In this document: positions 48,290-57,947 of the stretch, in pieces
How the letters are laid out: each line of letters opens with the position of its first letter
How positions within the stretch are numbered: the stretch's first letter is position 1
Assembly (NCBI RefSeq): GCF_001021045.1
Contig: NZ_CP011545.1
Span: 2,418,001 to 2,482,000, forward strand
DNA length: 64,000 nucleotides
Direction: 5' to 3'
DNA from: Corynebacterium testudinoris
GTDB taxonomy: Bacteria > Actinomycetota > Actinomycetes > Mycobacteriales > Mycobacteriaceae
Position numbers and translations under genes: made by a program
The notes under the pieces: model-generated
What the model saw: only the letters and a program-made list of their open reading frames with translations
The model's database searches: none
Told to the model about the DNA's origin: nothing

Positions 48290-48667
48290 ACCGGGGATGA
48301 ATGTGCGTGAGATCATCATGGAATCAACAGACTGTCGTTTTCACCAGCCCCGAGCATCTAGCCCATCACGTGCCGGATACAGAGTTTGACCGATGGGCAG
48401 CATCCACTCCGCCACAAAAGCACATCACCTGGACAAACAGAAATGCCAATAGCCGCTGGTCCACGTCATCGATCGAAAACTCGACCGATCCATGATCACC
48501 GTCGGCGAACTCGACGCCGAGATCTCGCCGGGAGCCAATTGGTGGAGGAAGGCGAGCCAGCAATTGATCTCGAAGTCGAAATCTCCCCCTCACCTGACGT
48601 GATTCGCATTGATGTCACTCTCACTTACGAGGACGCGCATGCCAGCTATGTCGTAAAACTCTCTTAG
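48290..48667 (+). pseudogene. Decayed gene with at least two frameshifts
   Basis: Protein-like segments continue across three frames in order: QTVVFTSPEHLAHHVPDTEF about 48330-48390, then MITVGELDAEISPGANW from 48493, then LVEEGEPAIDLEVEISPSPD and IDVTLTYEDAHASYVVKLS up to the stop at 48667. Joined, they would give a protein of about 110-120 residues ending in a beta-rich segment. No homology is recognised. The 560-bp gap between the MFS gene and clpB is otherwise without a gene. Confidence 0.4.
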
Positions 48668-48732
48668 GCTACCTCGAACTTGCCGATTACCTGGATGATC
48701 AAGGTATCGCCGATCACCACTGCAAAAAGTAT

Positions 48733-48772
48733 GCTCCCCACCTCCGCCCGATGAAGGGCAGCGGCGGGGAGC
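48733..48772 (-). terminator. clpB terminator
   Basis: GCTCCCC (48733-48739) pairs with GGGGAGC (48766-48772) and the interior CCGCCC pairs with GGGC. On the - strand the hairpin is followed by ATACTTTTTG, giving a U-run right after clpB. Confidence 0.85.
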
Positions 48773-48782
48773 TTGAGCTTAA

Positions 48783-51341
48783 CTAACGGCTGGAGATGTC
48801 GAGGTGTTGTCCACCGTCGGCCACATCCACGTGGACGGTGTCGCCGTCGCGGATGTCTCCGGCCAGCAGTTCCTTGGCCAGCTTGTCACCAATTGCCTGC
48901 TGGATGAGGCGGCGCAATGGACGAGCACCGTAGGCCGGGTCGTAACCGCGGTCGCCGAGCCAGTGCTTGGCAGCGTCGGACACATCGAGGGTCAGGCGGC
49001 GGCTGGCCAGACGAGCGGCCAGCTGACGGATCTGGATGTCCACGATGTGGGTCAGCTGCTCTTGGGACAGGGACTCGAAGATGACAACATCGTCGAGGCG
49101 GTTGATGAACTCCGGCTTGAAGGCACGCTTCACGGCTTCCATCATCTGCTCACGGGTTCCACCTGCGCCCAGGTTGGAGGTGAGGATGAGGATCGTGTTG
49201 CGGAAGTCCACCGTGCGGCCTTGGCCGTCGGTGAGACGGCCCTCGTCGAGCACCTGCAGCAAGATGTCGAAGACGTCAGGGTGCGCTTTCTCCACTTCGT
49301 CGAAAAGCACGACGGTGTAGGGGCGGCGTCGGACGGCCTCGGTGAGCTGTCCGCCGGCATCGTAACCGACGTATCCGGGAGGCGCACCGACGAGGCGGGC
49401 GACGGCGTGCTTCTCGCCGTACTCGGACATGTCGATGCGGACCATGGCCCGCTCGTCGTCGAAAAGGAACTCCGCGAGCGCCTTAGCCAGCTCCGTCTTA
49501 CCCACACCCGTCGGGCCGAGGAAGAGGAAGGAACCGGTCGGACGATTCGGATCGGCGACACCGGCGCGGGCGCGACGGACCGCATCGGAAACAGCCTCCA
49601 CTGCCTCCTGCTGACCGACAACGCGGTTGCCCAGGACCATCTCCATAGCGAGGAGCTTCTCGGTCTCACCCTGGAGCATCTTGCCGGCGGGGATACCCGT
49701 CCAGGCGGACACAACCTCGGCGATGGTGTCGGGCGTGACCTCCTCTGAGAGCATGGCGTTGTTGGAACCGTCGGCGACGTTGGCCTCGGCCTCAGCTACT
49801 TCCTTCTCCAACTCGGGGATACGCCCGTAGCGCAGCTCCGCGACGGTGCCGTAGTCACCATCACGCTCGGCGATCTCGGACTCCTGGCGCAACTTTTCCA
49901 GTTCCTCCTTGGCACCGCGAACCTTGTCGATGGAACCTTTTTCATTCATCCAGCGAGCTTTGAGCTCGCCGAGAGTCTCGCGTTCGTCGGCAAGCTCTTG
50001 ACGGAGCTTTTCCAGGCGATCCTTGGACGCATCATCGGACTCCTTGCCCAAGGCCACTTCCTCGATCTCGAGGCGGCGAACAACGCGCTCAAGCTCGTCG
50101 ATTTCCTGCGGCGAGGAATCAATCTCCATGCGCAGGCGCGAGGCAGCCTCATCGACCAGGTCAATGGCCTTGTCCGGCAGGAAGCGGTTGGTGATGTAGC
50201 GATCCGAGAGGGAAGCTGCGGCAACCAGGGCGGAATCCTGAATGCGGACGCCGTGGTGAACCTCGTAGCGCTCCTTGAGACCACGGAGGATGCCAATGGT
50301 GTCCTCCACCGACGGCTCGCCAACAAAGACCTGCTGGAAACGACGCTCCAGGGCGGCATCCTTCTCGATGTACTTGCGGTACTCATCAAGAGTCGTGGCG
50401 CCAACGAGGCGGAGCTCGCCGCGAGCCAACATCGGCTTAATCATGTTTCCGGCATCCATGGCGGATTCCCCGCTGGCACCAGCACCGACGATGGTGTGCA
50501 ACTCATCGATGAACGTGACGATCTGCCCGTTGGAATTCTTAATCTCATCCAGGACGGCTTTGAGGCGCTCCTCGAACTCACCGCGGTACTTCGCACCAGC
50601 GACCAGGGACCCCAGGTCAAGGGAGATGAGCGTCTTGCCCTTGAGCGACTCCGGCACGTCACCGGTGACAATGCGGCGGGCAAGTCCCTCCACGATGGCG
50701 GTCTTGCCCACGCCGGGCTCACCGATGAGGACCGGGTTGTTCTTGGTACGACGGCTCAACACCTGCACCACACGGCGAATCTCCGAGTCACGGCCGATGA
50801 CCGGGTCGATCTTCCCCTCGCGCGCACGAGCAGTGAGGTCAGTGGAGTACTTCTCCAGCGCCTGGAACTGTCCCTCCGGGTCCTGGCTGGTCACCTTAGA
50901 ACCACCACGCACGGTGGCGATGGCCTCCTTGATGGCCTCATAAGTAGCGCCGCGGTTGGTCAGCAGCTTGGCAGCATCAGAATCGCCGCGAGCAATGGCC
51001 GCGAGGAGCACCTCAGTGGAAACGTACTCGTCGCCGAGTTCGCCGGCCAGTTCCTGAGCGGCGGTGAGGACATTGAGAGCGTCCCGGTTGAAGTTCGGGT
51101 TGGCCAGGTTGCTTCCCTGGGCCTTGGGATACGAATCAACCAGAGCACGTGCCTCCCGGGCAATCGTCTCTGGGTCTACGCCCGTGGCTTTGAGCACGGG
51201 GGCGGCAATGCCATCCGGCTGGTCCAGAATCGCGGACAGCAGGTGGGCCGGACGGATATCCGGGTTGCCGTTAGCGGAGGCCTCTTGCAGAGCGGTCTGC
51301 AGGGCCTCTTGCGTCTTAGTTGTGGGGTTAAACGAGCTCAT
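48783..51341 (-). CDS. clpB: ATP-dependent disaggregase ClpB
   Basis: 852-residue HSP100 chaperone that rescues aggregated proteins with DnaK. N-domain (1-~145), AAA-1 with Walker A GEPGVGKT near residue 205, a coiled-coil M-domain (about 405-520, rich in Glu/Lys/Leu), AAA-2 with [19 protein letters not shown] near 605, and the C-terminal [10 protein letters not shown] sensor-2 motif. GAGAAAGGAAAC precedes the ATG. It is monocistronic, with a SigH-like promoter and HAIR operators upstream. Confidence 0.97.
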   Translation of the reverse strand: MSSFNPTTKTQEALQTALQEASANGNPDIRPAHLLSAILDQPDGIAAPVLKATGVDPETIAREARALVDSYPKAQGSNLANPNFNRDALNVLTAAQELAGELGDEYVSTEVLLAAIARGDSDAAKLLTNRGATYEAIKEAIATVRGGSKVTSQDPEGQFQALEKYSTDLTARAREGKIDPVIGRDSEIRRVVQVLSRRTKNNPVLIGEPGVGKTAIVEGLARRIVTGDVPESLKGKTLISLDLGSLVAGAKYRGEFEERLKAVLDEIKNSNGQIVTFIDELHTIVGAGASGESAMDAGNMIKPMLARGELRLVGATTLDEYRKYIEKDAALERRFQQVFVGEPSVEDTIGILRGLKERYEVHHGVRIQDSALVAAASLSDRYITNRFLPDKAIDLVDEAASRLRMEIDSSPQEIDELERVVRRLEIEEVALGKESDDASKDRLEKLRQELADERETLGELKARWMNEKGSIDKVRGAKEELEKLRQESEIAERDGDYGTVAELRYGRIPELEKEVAEAEANVADGSNNAMLSEEVTPDTIAEVVSAWTGIPAGKMLQGETEKLLAMEMVLGNRVVGQQEAVEAVSDAVRRARAGVADPNRPTGSFLFLGPTGVGKTELAKALAEFLFDDERAMVRIDMSEYGEKHAVARLVGAPPGYVGYDAGGQLTEAVRRRPYTVVLFDEVEKAHPDVFDILLQVLDEGRLTDGQGRTVDFRNTILILTSNLGAGGTREQMMEAVKRAFKPEFINRLDDVVIFESLSQEQLTHIVDIQIRQLAARLASRRLTLDVSDAAKHWLGDRGYDPAYGARPLRRLIQQAIGDKLAKELLAGDIRDGDTVHVDVADGGQHLDISSR

Positions 51342-51381
51342 ATGCTGCGTTTCCTTTCTCTATTAGTCAGTTTCTACTATG

Positions 51382-51410
51382 AGTAACGCTTCAAGAGTTG
51401 AGTCTGTTCC
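51382..51410 (-). promoter_or_regulatory. SigH-type promoter of clpB
   Basis: On the - strand GGAACA (51405-51410), 17 bases, GTTACT (51382-51387), close to the corynebacterial SigH consensus GGAA-N(16-19)-GTT. It lies about 40 bp upstream of the clpB start and overlaps the first HAIR element, so HspR would block the -35 region. Confidence 0.55.
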
Positions 51411-51417
51411 ACTCAAG
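51397..51417. promoter_or_regulatory. HAIR element 1 (HspR operator) upstream of clpB
   Basis: GTTGAGT, seven bases, ACTCAAG. It matches the HAIR consensus CTTGAGT-N7-ACTCAAG at 13 of 14 positions with exact spacing. Confidence 0.9.
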
Positions 51418-51427
51418 TACAACTTTT

Positions 51428-51448
51428 TTTGAGTCAAGCACGCTCAAT
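51428..51448. promoter_or_regulatory. HAIR-like element 2
   Basis: TTTGAGT, seven bases, GCTCAAT: 11 of 14 consensus positions with exact spacing, 10 bp beyond the first element. A second, weaker HspR site is likely. Confidence 0.6.
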
Positions 51449-51497
51449 TTTAGGTCCGCAGCCCCGATCCCGCCATGCCCCACGGCAGGAGACCGGG

Positions 51498-52856
51498 TCA
51501 GTCCGCCCCAGCAGCAGCCTTCGCCTCGGCCTTCCGTTGCCTGCCCGGCGTTTGCTTACGGATGATCGGAACGAGCAACACCACGAGCGCAACCAGCAAC
51601 GATGCCCAGCCAAACCCGGCAGTCAGGCCCGCCAACACCGCGATCGGCGCAAGAATGGTCATGCCGATTTCAAAGGGAGCGAACCCGACGTAGGCCACAC
51701 CGTACTCGTTGAGGGTGCCGGACTTCAGCTTCGGATCAACGATCTTGAGCAAGGCAATACCCGTAGCGACGGCCGCGGTGGCCCATCCCCAAGAGAAAAT
51801 GCCGCGCTCCAGCCAATGCTCCCCAAAGAACTCCGGCGACAGCACGAAGAAGAGGAAGGCACAGTAGGCGATGCCCAGGAGGAAGAGAATGAGGAGCGGA
51901 ACCCAATAATCAGCGATCGCGGCGGGAACAATGGAGGCGACACCGAAGGCGATGAGGTAATCGGTGGCCGCGCCCGACATGGAGCTGACCGTTTCCTTAT
52001 CCAAGTAGTCCTTCTTGCCCACCGCACCCAGGAAGGCGCGGCCCATGAGGCCGATGACAAAAGACATGGCGAACAACGGAATGGAGACGTTCGGGAAAAC
52101 GCTGGTAATACCACCATTGACCAAGTAAGCAATGAGAACGGTCAGCAGGATAAAGCCCAAGTGCAGGGCCAACGGCTCGATGGCGGACGGGTTCGTCGTA
52201 GCCTTGCCAATCGACGGCCGAGCCTTGACATCATCGATATATCCAGAACGCAGGTCCCAGGGCAGCTTCTTCGGCATCGTCGACGCGCGCCCGGTGCGGA
52301 TACCCCAGTTAGCAAAGATGAGGCCGCCAACAATCGCAGAGAGCGTACCCACCGTGGCCGACATGAAGCCCAGCGAGCTAGCCGCCACCGCCCCGGCCTC
52401 CTCCAGCGAGGAACCGACCGCCGCGGCCGTACCAAATCCGCCGACGAAACCGACGGGCAGCATCATGCCGAACCAGTCCGCGGTGTCAAAGACAGGTTGG
52501 AAAAGGTAAACGCCCAGGAGAATAAACAGACCCCACTGACCCATGAACATGCCCGTGGAGAAGGACCACATGTTCTTCGCGCCGCTGCGCACGGAGCCGG
52601 TCAGGTCCATGGAATAGGCCATCGACGCGAAGACAAACGCGATGAGGATGGAGGTATAGGTGCCGATCTGCGAGGAAAAGCCAATCCAGCCCAGCACCTG
52701 CGGACCGAGGACCAGCCCGAGGAGTCCGGCGGTAATGGAGGCGGGCATGAGCAAGCGTTGGAACAGGCCAATCTTTCGGCGTAAAACGTTGCCCACAATC
52801 ATCAGTAGGGAGATCCAGCCCACGTCAACTAGCAGGCTATAGGGGGTATATTCCAC
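51498..52856 (-). CDS. Sodium/glutamate symporter family protein
   Basis: 452-residue membrane protein with about 12 helices. GltS-like features are the duplicated layout with LMPASITAGLLGLVLGP near residue 36 and FVGGFGTAAAVGSSLEEAG near 137, and in the second half the SGAATDYLIAFGVAS and SWGWATAAVATGIALLKIVDPK stretches. It probably imports glutamate or another dicarboxylate with Na+. The start is GTG 52854-52856 behind GGAAGGAAG. The C-terminus is a basic Ala/Lys tail. Confidence 0.83.
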   Translation of the reverse strand: MEYTPYSLLVDVGWISLLMIVGNVLRRKIGLFQRLLMPASITAGLLGLVLGPQVLGWIGFSSQIGTYTSILIAFVFASMAYSMDLTGSVRSGAKNMWSFSTGMFMGQWGLFILLGVYLFQPVFDTADWFGMMLPVGFVGGFGTAAAVGSSLEEAGAVAASSLGFMSATVGTLSAIVGGLIFANWGIRTGRASTMPKKLPWDLRSGYIDDVKARPSIGKATTNPSAIEPLALHLGFILLTVLIAYLVNGGITSVFPNVSIPLFAMSFVIGLMGRAFLGAVGKKDYLDKETVSSMSGAATDYLIAFGVASIVPAAIADYWVPLLILFLLGIAYCAFLFFVLSPEFFGEHWLERGIFSWGWATAAVATGIALLKIVDPKLKSGTLNEYGVAYVGFAPFEIGMTILAPIAVLAGLTAGFGWASLLVALVVLLVPIIRKQTPGRQRKAEAKAAAGAD

Positions 52857-52907
52857 GGTCTTCCTTCCGATAATTTATGAATCCTCGGCTTTACCTTAGC
52901 GGGCGAA

Positions 52908-52949
52908 ACCCCGCCGACCCTGGCGTGGTGCGCAGGATCTCGGCGGGGT
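52908..52949 (-). terminator. adhA terminator
   Basis: ACCCCGCCGA (52908-52917) and TCGGCGGGGT (52940-52949) form a perfect 10-bp stem with a 22-base loop, 25 bp after the adhA stop on the - strand. No long U-run follows. Confidence 0.65.
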
Positions 52950-52974
52950 CCGGGTGGTGGAGACGGGAAAACGG

Positions 52975-54003
52975 CTAGTAGCGAATGGACATGCGTCCGT
53001 CGACCTTGCCGTGGCGCAGGTCCTCGAAAACGCTGTTGACGTCTTCCAGCTTGCACTCGTGGACGGTGGGCTTGATGTAGCCGCGGGCGTAGAAGTCCAG
53101 GGCTTCGGCCAGATCCTGGCGGGTTCCAACGAGGGAGCCACGGATCGTAAGGGCCTTGAACACGATCTCGAAGATGGGGGCGGGGAAATCCCCCGGGGGC
53201 AGACCGTTGAAGACGATGGTGCCACCCTTGCGGGCCATTCCGATGGCCTGGCCGAACGCCTGCGGGTGAACCGCAGTGACGAGGACGCCCTGGGCGCCGC
53301 CGTCGGTGTATTCCTGGACGGCGTCGGCCGGGTCGGCGTGCTTGACGTTGACGGTGAACTCCGCGCCATGACGCTTGGCCAGTTCGAGCTTATCGTCGGC
53401 GATATCGACAGCAATGACGCGCATACCCATGGCCACGGCGTACTGGACGGCGATGTGTCCCAGACCACCCACGCCGGAAATAACGACGAACTGGCCGGGC
53501 TTGGTCTCCGTCATCTTCAGGCCCTTGTACACGGTGACGCCAGCACAGAGGATCGGAGCAACCTCCACCGGGTCAGAGCCCTCGGGGATGATTGCGCAGT
53601 AGCGGGTGTCCACGAGCATGTAGGTACCGAAGGAGCCGTTGACTGTGTAGCCGCCGTATTCCGCCTCGTTGCAGAGGGTTTCCCAGCCGGTGCGGCAGAA
53701 CTCACAGTGGCCGCAGGCGGACCAGAGCCAGACGTTGCCGACCATGTCGCCGACCTTGACGGGGTGCTCACCCTCACCGAGTTCGACGACCTCGCCGACG
53801 CCTTCATGCCCGGGCACGAAGGGCGGCTCCGGCTTCACGGGCCAGTCGCCCTCGGCGGCGTGGAGGTCGGTGTGACAGATGCCGGAGGCGTGGAGTTTCA
53901 CGAGCGCCTGGTGGCGTCCCGGCTTGGGCATTTCCAGGTCGTGGAAGGCGAGTTCGGGGCCGAAGTCATCGACGACGGCGGCGCGGAAGGTCTGTTCAGT
54001 CAT
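52975..54003 (-). CDS. adhA: Zinc-dependent alcohol dehydrogenase
   Basis: 342-residue medium-chain NAD-dependent dehydrogenase oxidising ethanol and similar alcohols. Catalytic zinc: Cys in SGICHTDLHAAEGDWP near residue 37 and GHEGVGEV near 60; structural zinc Cys cluster CGHCEFCRTGWETLC near 92; Rossmann motif GVGGLGHIAVQYA near 171. The start MTEQTF (ATG 54001-54003) follows GAGGAGAA. In C. glutamicum adhA is controlled by RamA, RamB and GlxR; I did not find clear sites here. It is divergent from a flavoprotein gene. Confidence 0.95.
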   Translation of the reverse strand: MTEQTFRAAVVDDFGPELAFHDLEMPKPGRHQALVKLHASGICHTDLHAAEGDWPVKPEPPFVPGHEGVGEVVELGEGEHPVKVGDMVGNVWLWSACGHCEFCRTGWETLCNEAEYGGYTVNGSFGTYMLVDTRYCAIIPEGSDPVEVAPILCAGVTVYKGLKMTETKPGQFVVISGVGGLGHIAVQYAVAMGMRVIAVDIADDKLELAKRHGAEFTVNVKHADPADAVQEYTDGGAQGVLVTAVHPQAFGQAIGMARKGGTIVFNGLPPGDFPAPIFEIVFKALTIRGSLVGTRQDLAEALDFYARGYIKPTVHECKLEDVNSVFEDLRHGKVDGRMSIRY

Positions 54004-54142
54004 GTGGGAATTCTCCTCGATCGTTGGCAGTCCTTTAGGTAGCCCCAACCGTACAAGAAGGTTCGTATGAGTTCTATCACTTTCCCTATTGGATATGTTT
54101 TTCATCACTAAATGCGACCCCGCATCGCCTCGTCTCAGGTTG

Positions 54143-54177
54143 TTGACACATCACCATTGATGAGTAATATGGGGCCT
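54143..54177 (+). promoter_or_regulatory. Consensus leaderless promoter of the flavoprotein gene
   Basis: -35 TTGACA (54143-54148), a 16-bp spacer, -10 TAATAT (54165-54170), then 7 bases to the ATG at 54178. Both hexamers are at or one base from the sigma-A consensus, so this should be a strong promoter with the mRNA starting at the ATG. Confidence 0.8.
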
Positions 54178-55344
54178 ATGTTCCCCAAGGACCTGCTCCA
54201 TCGCCACTTCCCCGCCACCGTCGTGGGCGCGGGACAAGCAGGCCTGGCAGCTGCCCACGAACTGCAGCGCCGCGGCCTGCGACCAGGGTCCGACTTCATC
54301 GTGCTCGACGGCAACGACGGCCCCGGCGGCGCCTGGCGTCACCGATGGGATTCCCTCACCTTCGGCAAAGCACACGGAATCGCCGACCTCCCCGGCCTGC
54401 CCATGGAACGCCCCGATCCCCAGAAGCCCGCATCCCGCCTCGTCGCCGACTACTACGGCGCCTACGAAGATGCCTTCGAGCTGGCCGTCGTGCGCCCCGC
54501 ACCCGTCCACTCAGTCACCGCCGAATCCACCAACAGCCCATTGGAAGTCCACCTCGCCGAAGGGAGCTTCACTACCGACATCCTGCTCAACGCCACCGGC
54601 ACCTGGGACAGCCCCTACATCCCCGCCATCCCCGGAATCGCCTCCTTCGAAGGGCGTCAGCTCCACACGCGCAACTTCCGAGCGAAGGAAGACTTCACAG
54701 GTCAGCGCGTCCTCGTCGTCGGCGGAGGTCTCTCCGCCGTGCAGTTTCTCCTCGAGCTTGCCGACGTCGCCACAACCACCTGGGCGACCCGTCGCCCACC
54801 GAACTTCACCACCAGGGAGTTCGACGCAGGCTGGGGCCTCGCCGTAGAAAATGCGGTGCGCGAACGCACCTTCGCCGGGCATGCGCCCGCCTCAGTGGTC
54901 CGCACCACCGGCATCCCACAGATCCCCGACTACCTCGACGGCGTCGCCGCCGGGACGTTGGTCTCCCGCGGGATGTTTGACCGCATCACCCCGACAGGGG
55001 TGATGTTCGGTCCGGTGGAAAATGGCGAGGCTGAGGGGCTCGGGCCGTCGCAAAGCACGGAATTGGCGGTACCCGAATCGTGGGACCCCTTCCCCGCGGG
55101 CACCGAGCTGGCGGTGGACACCATCTTCTGGAACACCGGTTTCCGCCCTGCACTGCGGCATCTCGCCCCACTGAAACTGCGGGAACGAAGCGGAGGAATC
55201 TTCCTAAAAGACGAGGTCACCCCCGCGCGCGACCCTCGAGTGCTGCTCGTCGGATACGGCTCCAACGCCTCGACCGTCGGCGCAACCCGCGCCGGCAGAC
55301 TCGCCGGCCGCCGAGCCGCCCACCATCTCACCCAACTAGTTTAA
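54178..55344 (+). CDS. FAD-dependent oxidoreductase, flavin-monooxygenase-like
   Basis: 388 residues with two dinucleotide-binding motifs: VVGAGQAGLAAAHELQRRG from residue 15 (FAD) and VLVVGGGLSAVQFLLELA near 178 (NADPH). GNDGPGGAWRHRWDSLTFG near 48 is the GGxW region of flavin monooxygenases, and the C-terminal FWNTGFRPAL fits the same group. Substrate unknown; could act on amines, sulphides or ketones. The start is fixed by the leaderless promoter, removing 22 residues of a possible longer frame. An LLM-type flavoenzyme gene follows 8 bp later, so the two may be co-transcribed. Confidence 0.85.
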   Translation: MFPKDLLHRHFPATVVGAGQAGLAAAHELQRRGLRPGSDFIVLDGNDGPGGAWRHRWDSLTFGKAHGIADLPGLPMERPDPQKPASRLVADYYGAYEDAFELAVVRPAPVHSVTAESTNSPLEVHLAEGSFTTDILLNATGTWDSPYIPAIPGIASFEGRQLHTRNFRAKEDFTGQRVLVVGGGLSAVQFLLELADVATTTWATRRPPNFTTREFDAGWGLAVENAVRERTFAGHAPASVVRTTGIPQIPDYLDGVAAGTLVSRGMFDRITPTGVMFGPVENGEAEGLGPSQSTELAVPESWDPFPAGTELAVDTIFWNTGFRPALRHLAPLKLRERSGGIFLKDEVTPARDPRVLLVGYGSNASTVGATRAGRLAGRRAAHHLTQLV

Positions 55345-55352
55345 GGACAACC

Positions 55353-56417
55353 ATGAAATCATTCGGATTCCTCAGTTTCGGCCACTACGCCATCGGCAAC
55401 CAAGCCGGACCCGGCGCCGCTGACATGCTGAAACAGGCCCTGGAACTATCCCAAGCCGCCGACGAGATCGGCGTCAATGGCGCCTACTTCCGCGTCCACC
55501 ACTTCGCCCCGCAAGGCGCCTCCCCCATGCCGCTGCTCGGCGCGATCGCCGGCTCCACCAAACACATCGAAGTGGGCACCGGCGTCATCGACATGCGCTA
55601 CGAAAACCCCCTCTACCTCGCCGAAGAGACCGCCGCACTGGACTTGCTTTCCGACGGCCGCCTCGCCATCGGCGTATCCCGTGGGTCACCCGAGCCCGCC
55701 GCCCGCGGCTGGGAATCCTTCGGCTACACCGGCGCAAAAGACCCCAAGGGAGCAGACCTCGCCCGCGAGAAATTTGAGACATTCCTCGCCGCCATCGACG
55801 GCCAAGGCATGGCCCGCGCCGCCTCCGCCGAGGACCAATACCCCCGCATGTTCCAAGCCGGCACACCTCTACCCGTCTTCCCGCACTCCCCTGGCCTGCG
55901 CGAACACATCTGGTGGGGCGCCGGCTCCCGACCCACCGCCGAGCAAGCCGCCCGCGACGGCGTCAACCTCATGAGCTCCACCCTCGTCACCGAAGCCACC
56001 GGCCAATCACTCGCTGAGATCCAAGCCGAACAAATCCAGCTCTACCGCGACGCCTGGAAGGAAGCCGGTCACGACTGGACCCCACGCGTCTCCGTCTCGC
56101 GCTCCGTCTTCCCCATCACCAACGACCGCGAACGCCAGATGTTCGGCCGCACCGAGGACTCCGACTCCGTCGGCATCATCGACGGCATGCGCTCCACCTT
56201 CGGCCGCACCTACGCCGACGAACCCGACAAGCTCATCGAACAATTGCTTGCCGACGAAGCCGTCCAATCCGCCGACACCCTCATGCTCACCATCCCCAAC
56301 CAGATGGGCGTCGACCTCAACCTCTCCATCCTGAGCAACTTCGCCGAGCACGTCGCCCCGGCCCTGGGATGGATCCCCGCCGACCAAGGCCCAGCCACCG
56401 GCTACGACATCTCCTAA
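55353..56417 (+). CDS. LLM-class flavin-dependent oxidoreductase
   Basis: 354 residues of the luciferase-like monooxygenase fold (TIM barrel). It begins MKSFGFLSFGHYAIG and has ADEIGVNGAYFRVHHFAPQG near 35, GVIDMRYENPLYLAEETAALDLLSDGRLAIGVSRG (parts: MRYENPLYLAEE and SDGRLAIGVSRG), typical of family members that use FMNH2 or F420. AAGGACAACC precedes the ATG. The genomic pairing with an FAD enzyme may mean that the upstream flavoprotein shares the pathway; this is inference. An inverted repeat follows the stop. Confidence 0.87.
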   Translation: MKSFGFLSFGHYAIGNQAGPGAADMLKQALELSQAADEIGVNGAYFRVHHFAPQGASPMPLLGAIAGSTKHIEVGTGVIDMRYENPLYLAEETAALDLLSDGRLAIGVSRGSPEPAARGWESFGYTGAKDPKGADLAREKFETFLAAIDGQGMARAASAEDQYPRMFQAGTPLPVFPHSPGLREHIWWGAGSRPTAEQAARDGVNLMSSTLVTEATGQSLAEIQAEQIQLYRDAWKEAGHDWTPRVSVSRSVFPITNDRERQMFGRTEDSDSVGIIDGMRSTFGRTYADEPDKLIEQLLADEAVQSADTLMLTIPNQMGVDLNLSILSNFAEHVAPALGWIPADQGPATGYDIS

Positions 56418-56425
56418 CCCTGATC

Positions 56426-56466
56426 CGCCTTAGGTAAGGGCCCCTTGCGGCTTCTTACCTAAGGCG
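56426..56466. terminator. Inverted repeat after the LLM oxidoreductase gene
   Basis: CGCCTTAGGTAAG (56426-56438) and CTTACCTAAGGCG (56454-56466) are perfect 13-bp arms around a 15-base loop. It is probably a terminator hairpin without U-run. TTAGGTAAG resembles half of a DtxR box, but the arms are too far apart for that operator. Confidence 0.6.
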
Positions 56467-56580
56467 CTTCCCGTGCCGCTACCCGGCGAGAAAAATCTTG
56501 CTGTGGCTCTTGCGTGGTTAGCTCGTCTGTTCTACTATAGGCATTAGAACACGCAAGCGACAAAAGGGGGGTGGGCATAC

Positions 56581-57876
56581 GTGAACATTGACCTTCACTA
56601 TTCACCGGTAGAGATCTACCTCCAAAAAGCACTCGCCCCACCCGAGCACTTCTACGCCGTAAACGCACCCGATGATCCCGTTGCTCGTCGGGCAACAAAG
56701 ACACGCCAAGACGACTACGAACTGTGGCAATCAATCCTCCCCGGTAATGATGAGGACATTGATGTTGCTCTTGGCCGGTTGCGGCGATCTTTAGGGCGCG
56801 GGGATCGCTACCTGATGTCTGCGATCAGCGCCCACCACCGCCTTCGCGAGCTCCCAAAGCTCAAGGCAGTTCAGGAACAACATTTCCATCTTGATCTCAT
56901 GCGCCTACAAGTCATCGACAGTGTCTTATGCAAAGCAGACGCCACGGTATCTGAACATATGGATCTCATTGATACTGAACTCGCGGAGTTCCTCACCCCC
57001 ACCCGCGCCCACCAAGTCTTACCCACTGTTGGCAAGATCAAGCAGCGGTTGAATGCGATCATCACAATGCTCGATGATTCAATCTCGACACAAGACCCTG
57101 CCCCAGCACCTGCCGACAGTGTCAGCGTGAGCGTTATTGAAGGCCGCGGGGTAATCCACGCGGAAGTCGACGGGGTCGTTGCCCACGACATTGATCAACG
57201 GTTACGCAAATACGCCATCGCTCATGGGGTCAGCCACTCGGACGCACTGGTAGCGCTGATCAGAGGTGAGGGGGCAACAAACGTCACTCTTAACCTGTAT
57301 CGGGCATCAGATATCCCAGATGCTCCGGGCTGGGTGTCTGGGGTGGGCTATCTCACGAGGAAGCAGACGGAGGATCTGCTCAATCGGGTGGATGTGGAAA
57401 TTGATCTGGATGCGATCGCTGCGAAAGTCTCGTCAGCGTATGCGACCCCACCTGATATTCGTTCTCTGGTGGTCGGGTGGGATGGGACGTGTGCTGTGGG
57501 TGGGTGTGACGCACCGGCTCACAGGGCGCAGATGGATCATCGGATTAATCATGCTGATGGCGGGCCAACCACAGCAGCGAATTTGGCCGCGTTGTGTGTA
57601 AAGCATCATGCGTTAAAGACTGATCGTCGAGTCTTCTACGTCCTTGACCCGGCGACGCGGCGGAAGTTTTTCTTGTTTGATGATGGGTCGTGGGCGGAGT
57701 CGGAGGGTGATGGGCCGTTGGCTCCTAGTGAGCGGCATTGGTTGCAGACGTTGTCGCAGCGGGTTGAGAAACGTAGGGCGCGGATCAGGTCGGAGTCGCA
57801 GGCTCAGCGGGCGGAGGAAGTCGAGCGGGAGGGGCCGCCTCCGCCACCACCGCCGGAGGAACCACCACCGTTCTAG
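56581..57876 (+). CDS. DUF222/13E12-family HNH endonuclease
   Basis: 431 residues. The N-terminal ~260 residues are the helical DUF222 domain, and residues ~300-345 form an HNH motif: CAVGGCDAPAHRAQMDHRIN then HADGGPTTAANLAALC and KHHALK, with the Cys pair and His residues expected. The C-terminus is Glu/Arg-rich and ends in a run of prolines. These genes are multi-copy in actinobacteria and behave like mobile or selfish genes; actual cutting is unproved. GTG start at 56581 with GGGGGG upstream. Confidence 0.85.
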   Translation: MNIDLHYSPVEIYLQKALAPPEHFYAVNAPDDPVARRATKTRQDDYELWQSILPGNDEDIDVALGRLRRSLGRGDRYLMSAISAHHRLRELPKLKAVQEQHFHLDLMRLQVIDSVLCKADATVSEHMDLIDTELAEFLTPTRAHQVLPTVGKIKQRLNAIITMLDDSISTQDPAPAPADSVSVSVIEGRGVIHAEVDGVVAHDIDQRLRKYAIAHGVSHSDALVALIRGEGATNVTLNLYRASDIPDAPGWVSGVGYLTRKQTEDLLNRVDVEIDLDAIAAKVSSAYATPPDIRSLVVGWDGTCAVGGCDAPAHRAQMDHRINHADGGPTTAANLAALCVKHHALKTDRRVFYVLDPATRRKFFLFDDGSWAESEGDGPLAPSERHWLQTLSQRVEKRRARIRSESQAQRAEEVEREGPPPPPPPEEPPPF

Positions 57877-57947
57877 ACCAGGGGCCAGCATCAATCGCGC
57901 CGTCCCAGGCTCGGCGGCGCCATCAGAGGTCGAGTTCACCGACCGCT

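Noticed and set aside
56426-56466. DtxR iron box
   Set aside because: Half-sites resemble TTAGGTTAG but are separated by a 15-base loop; a terminator hairpin fits better.
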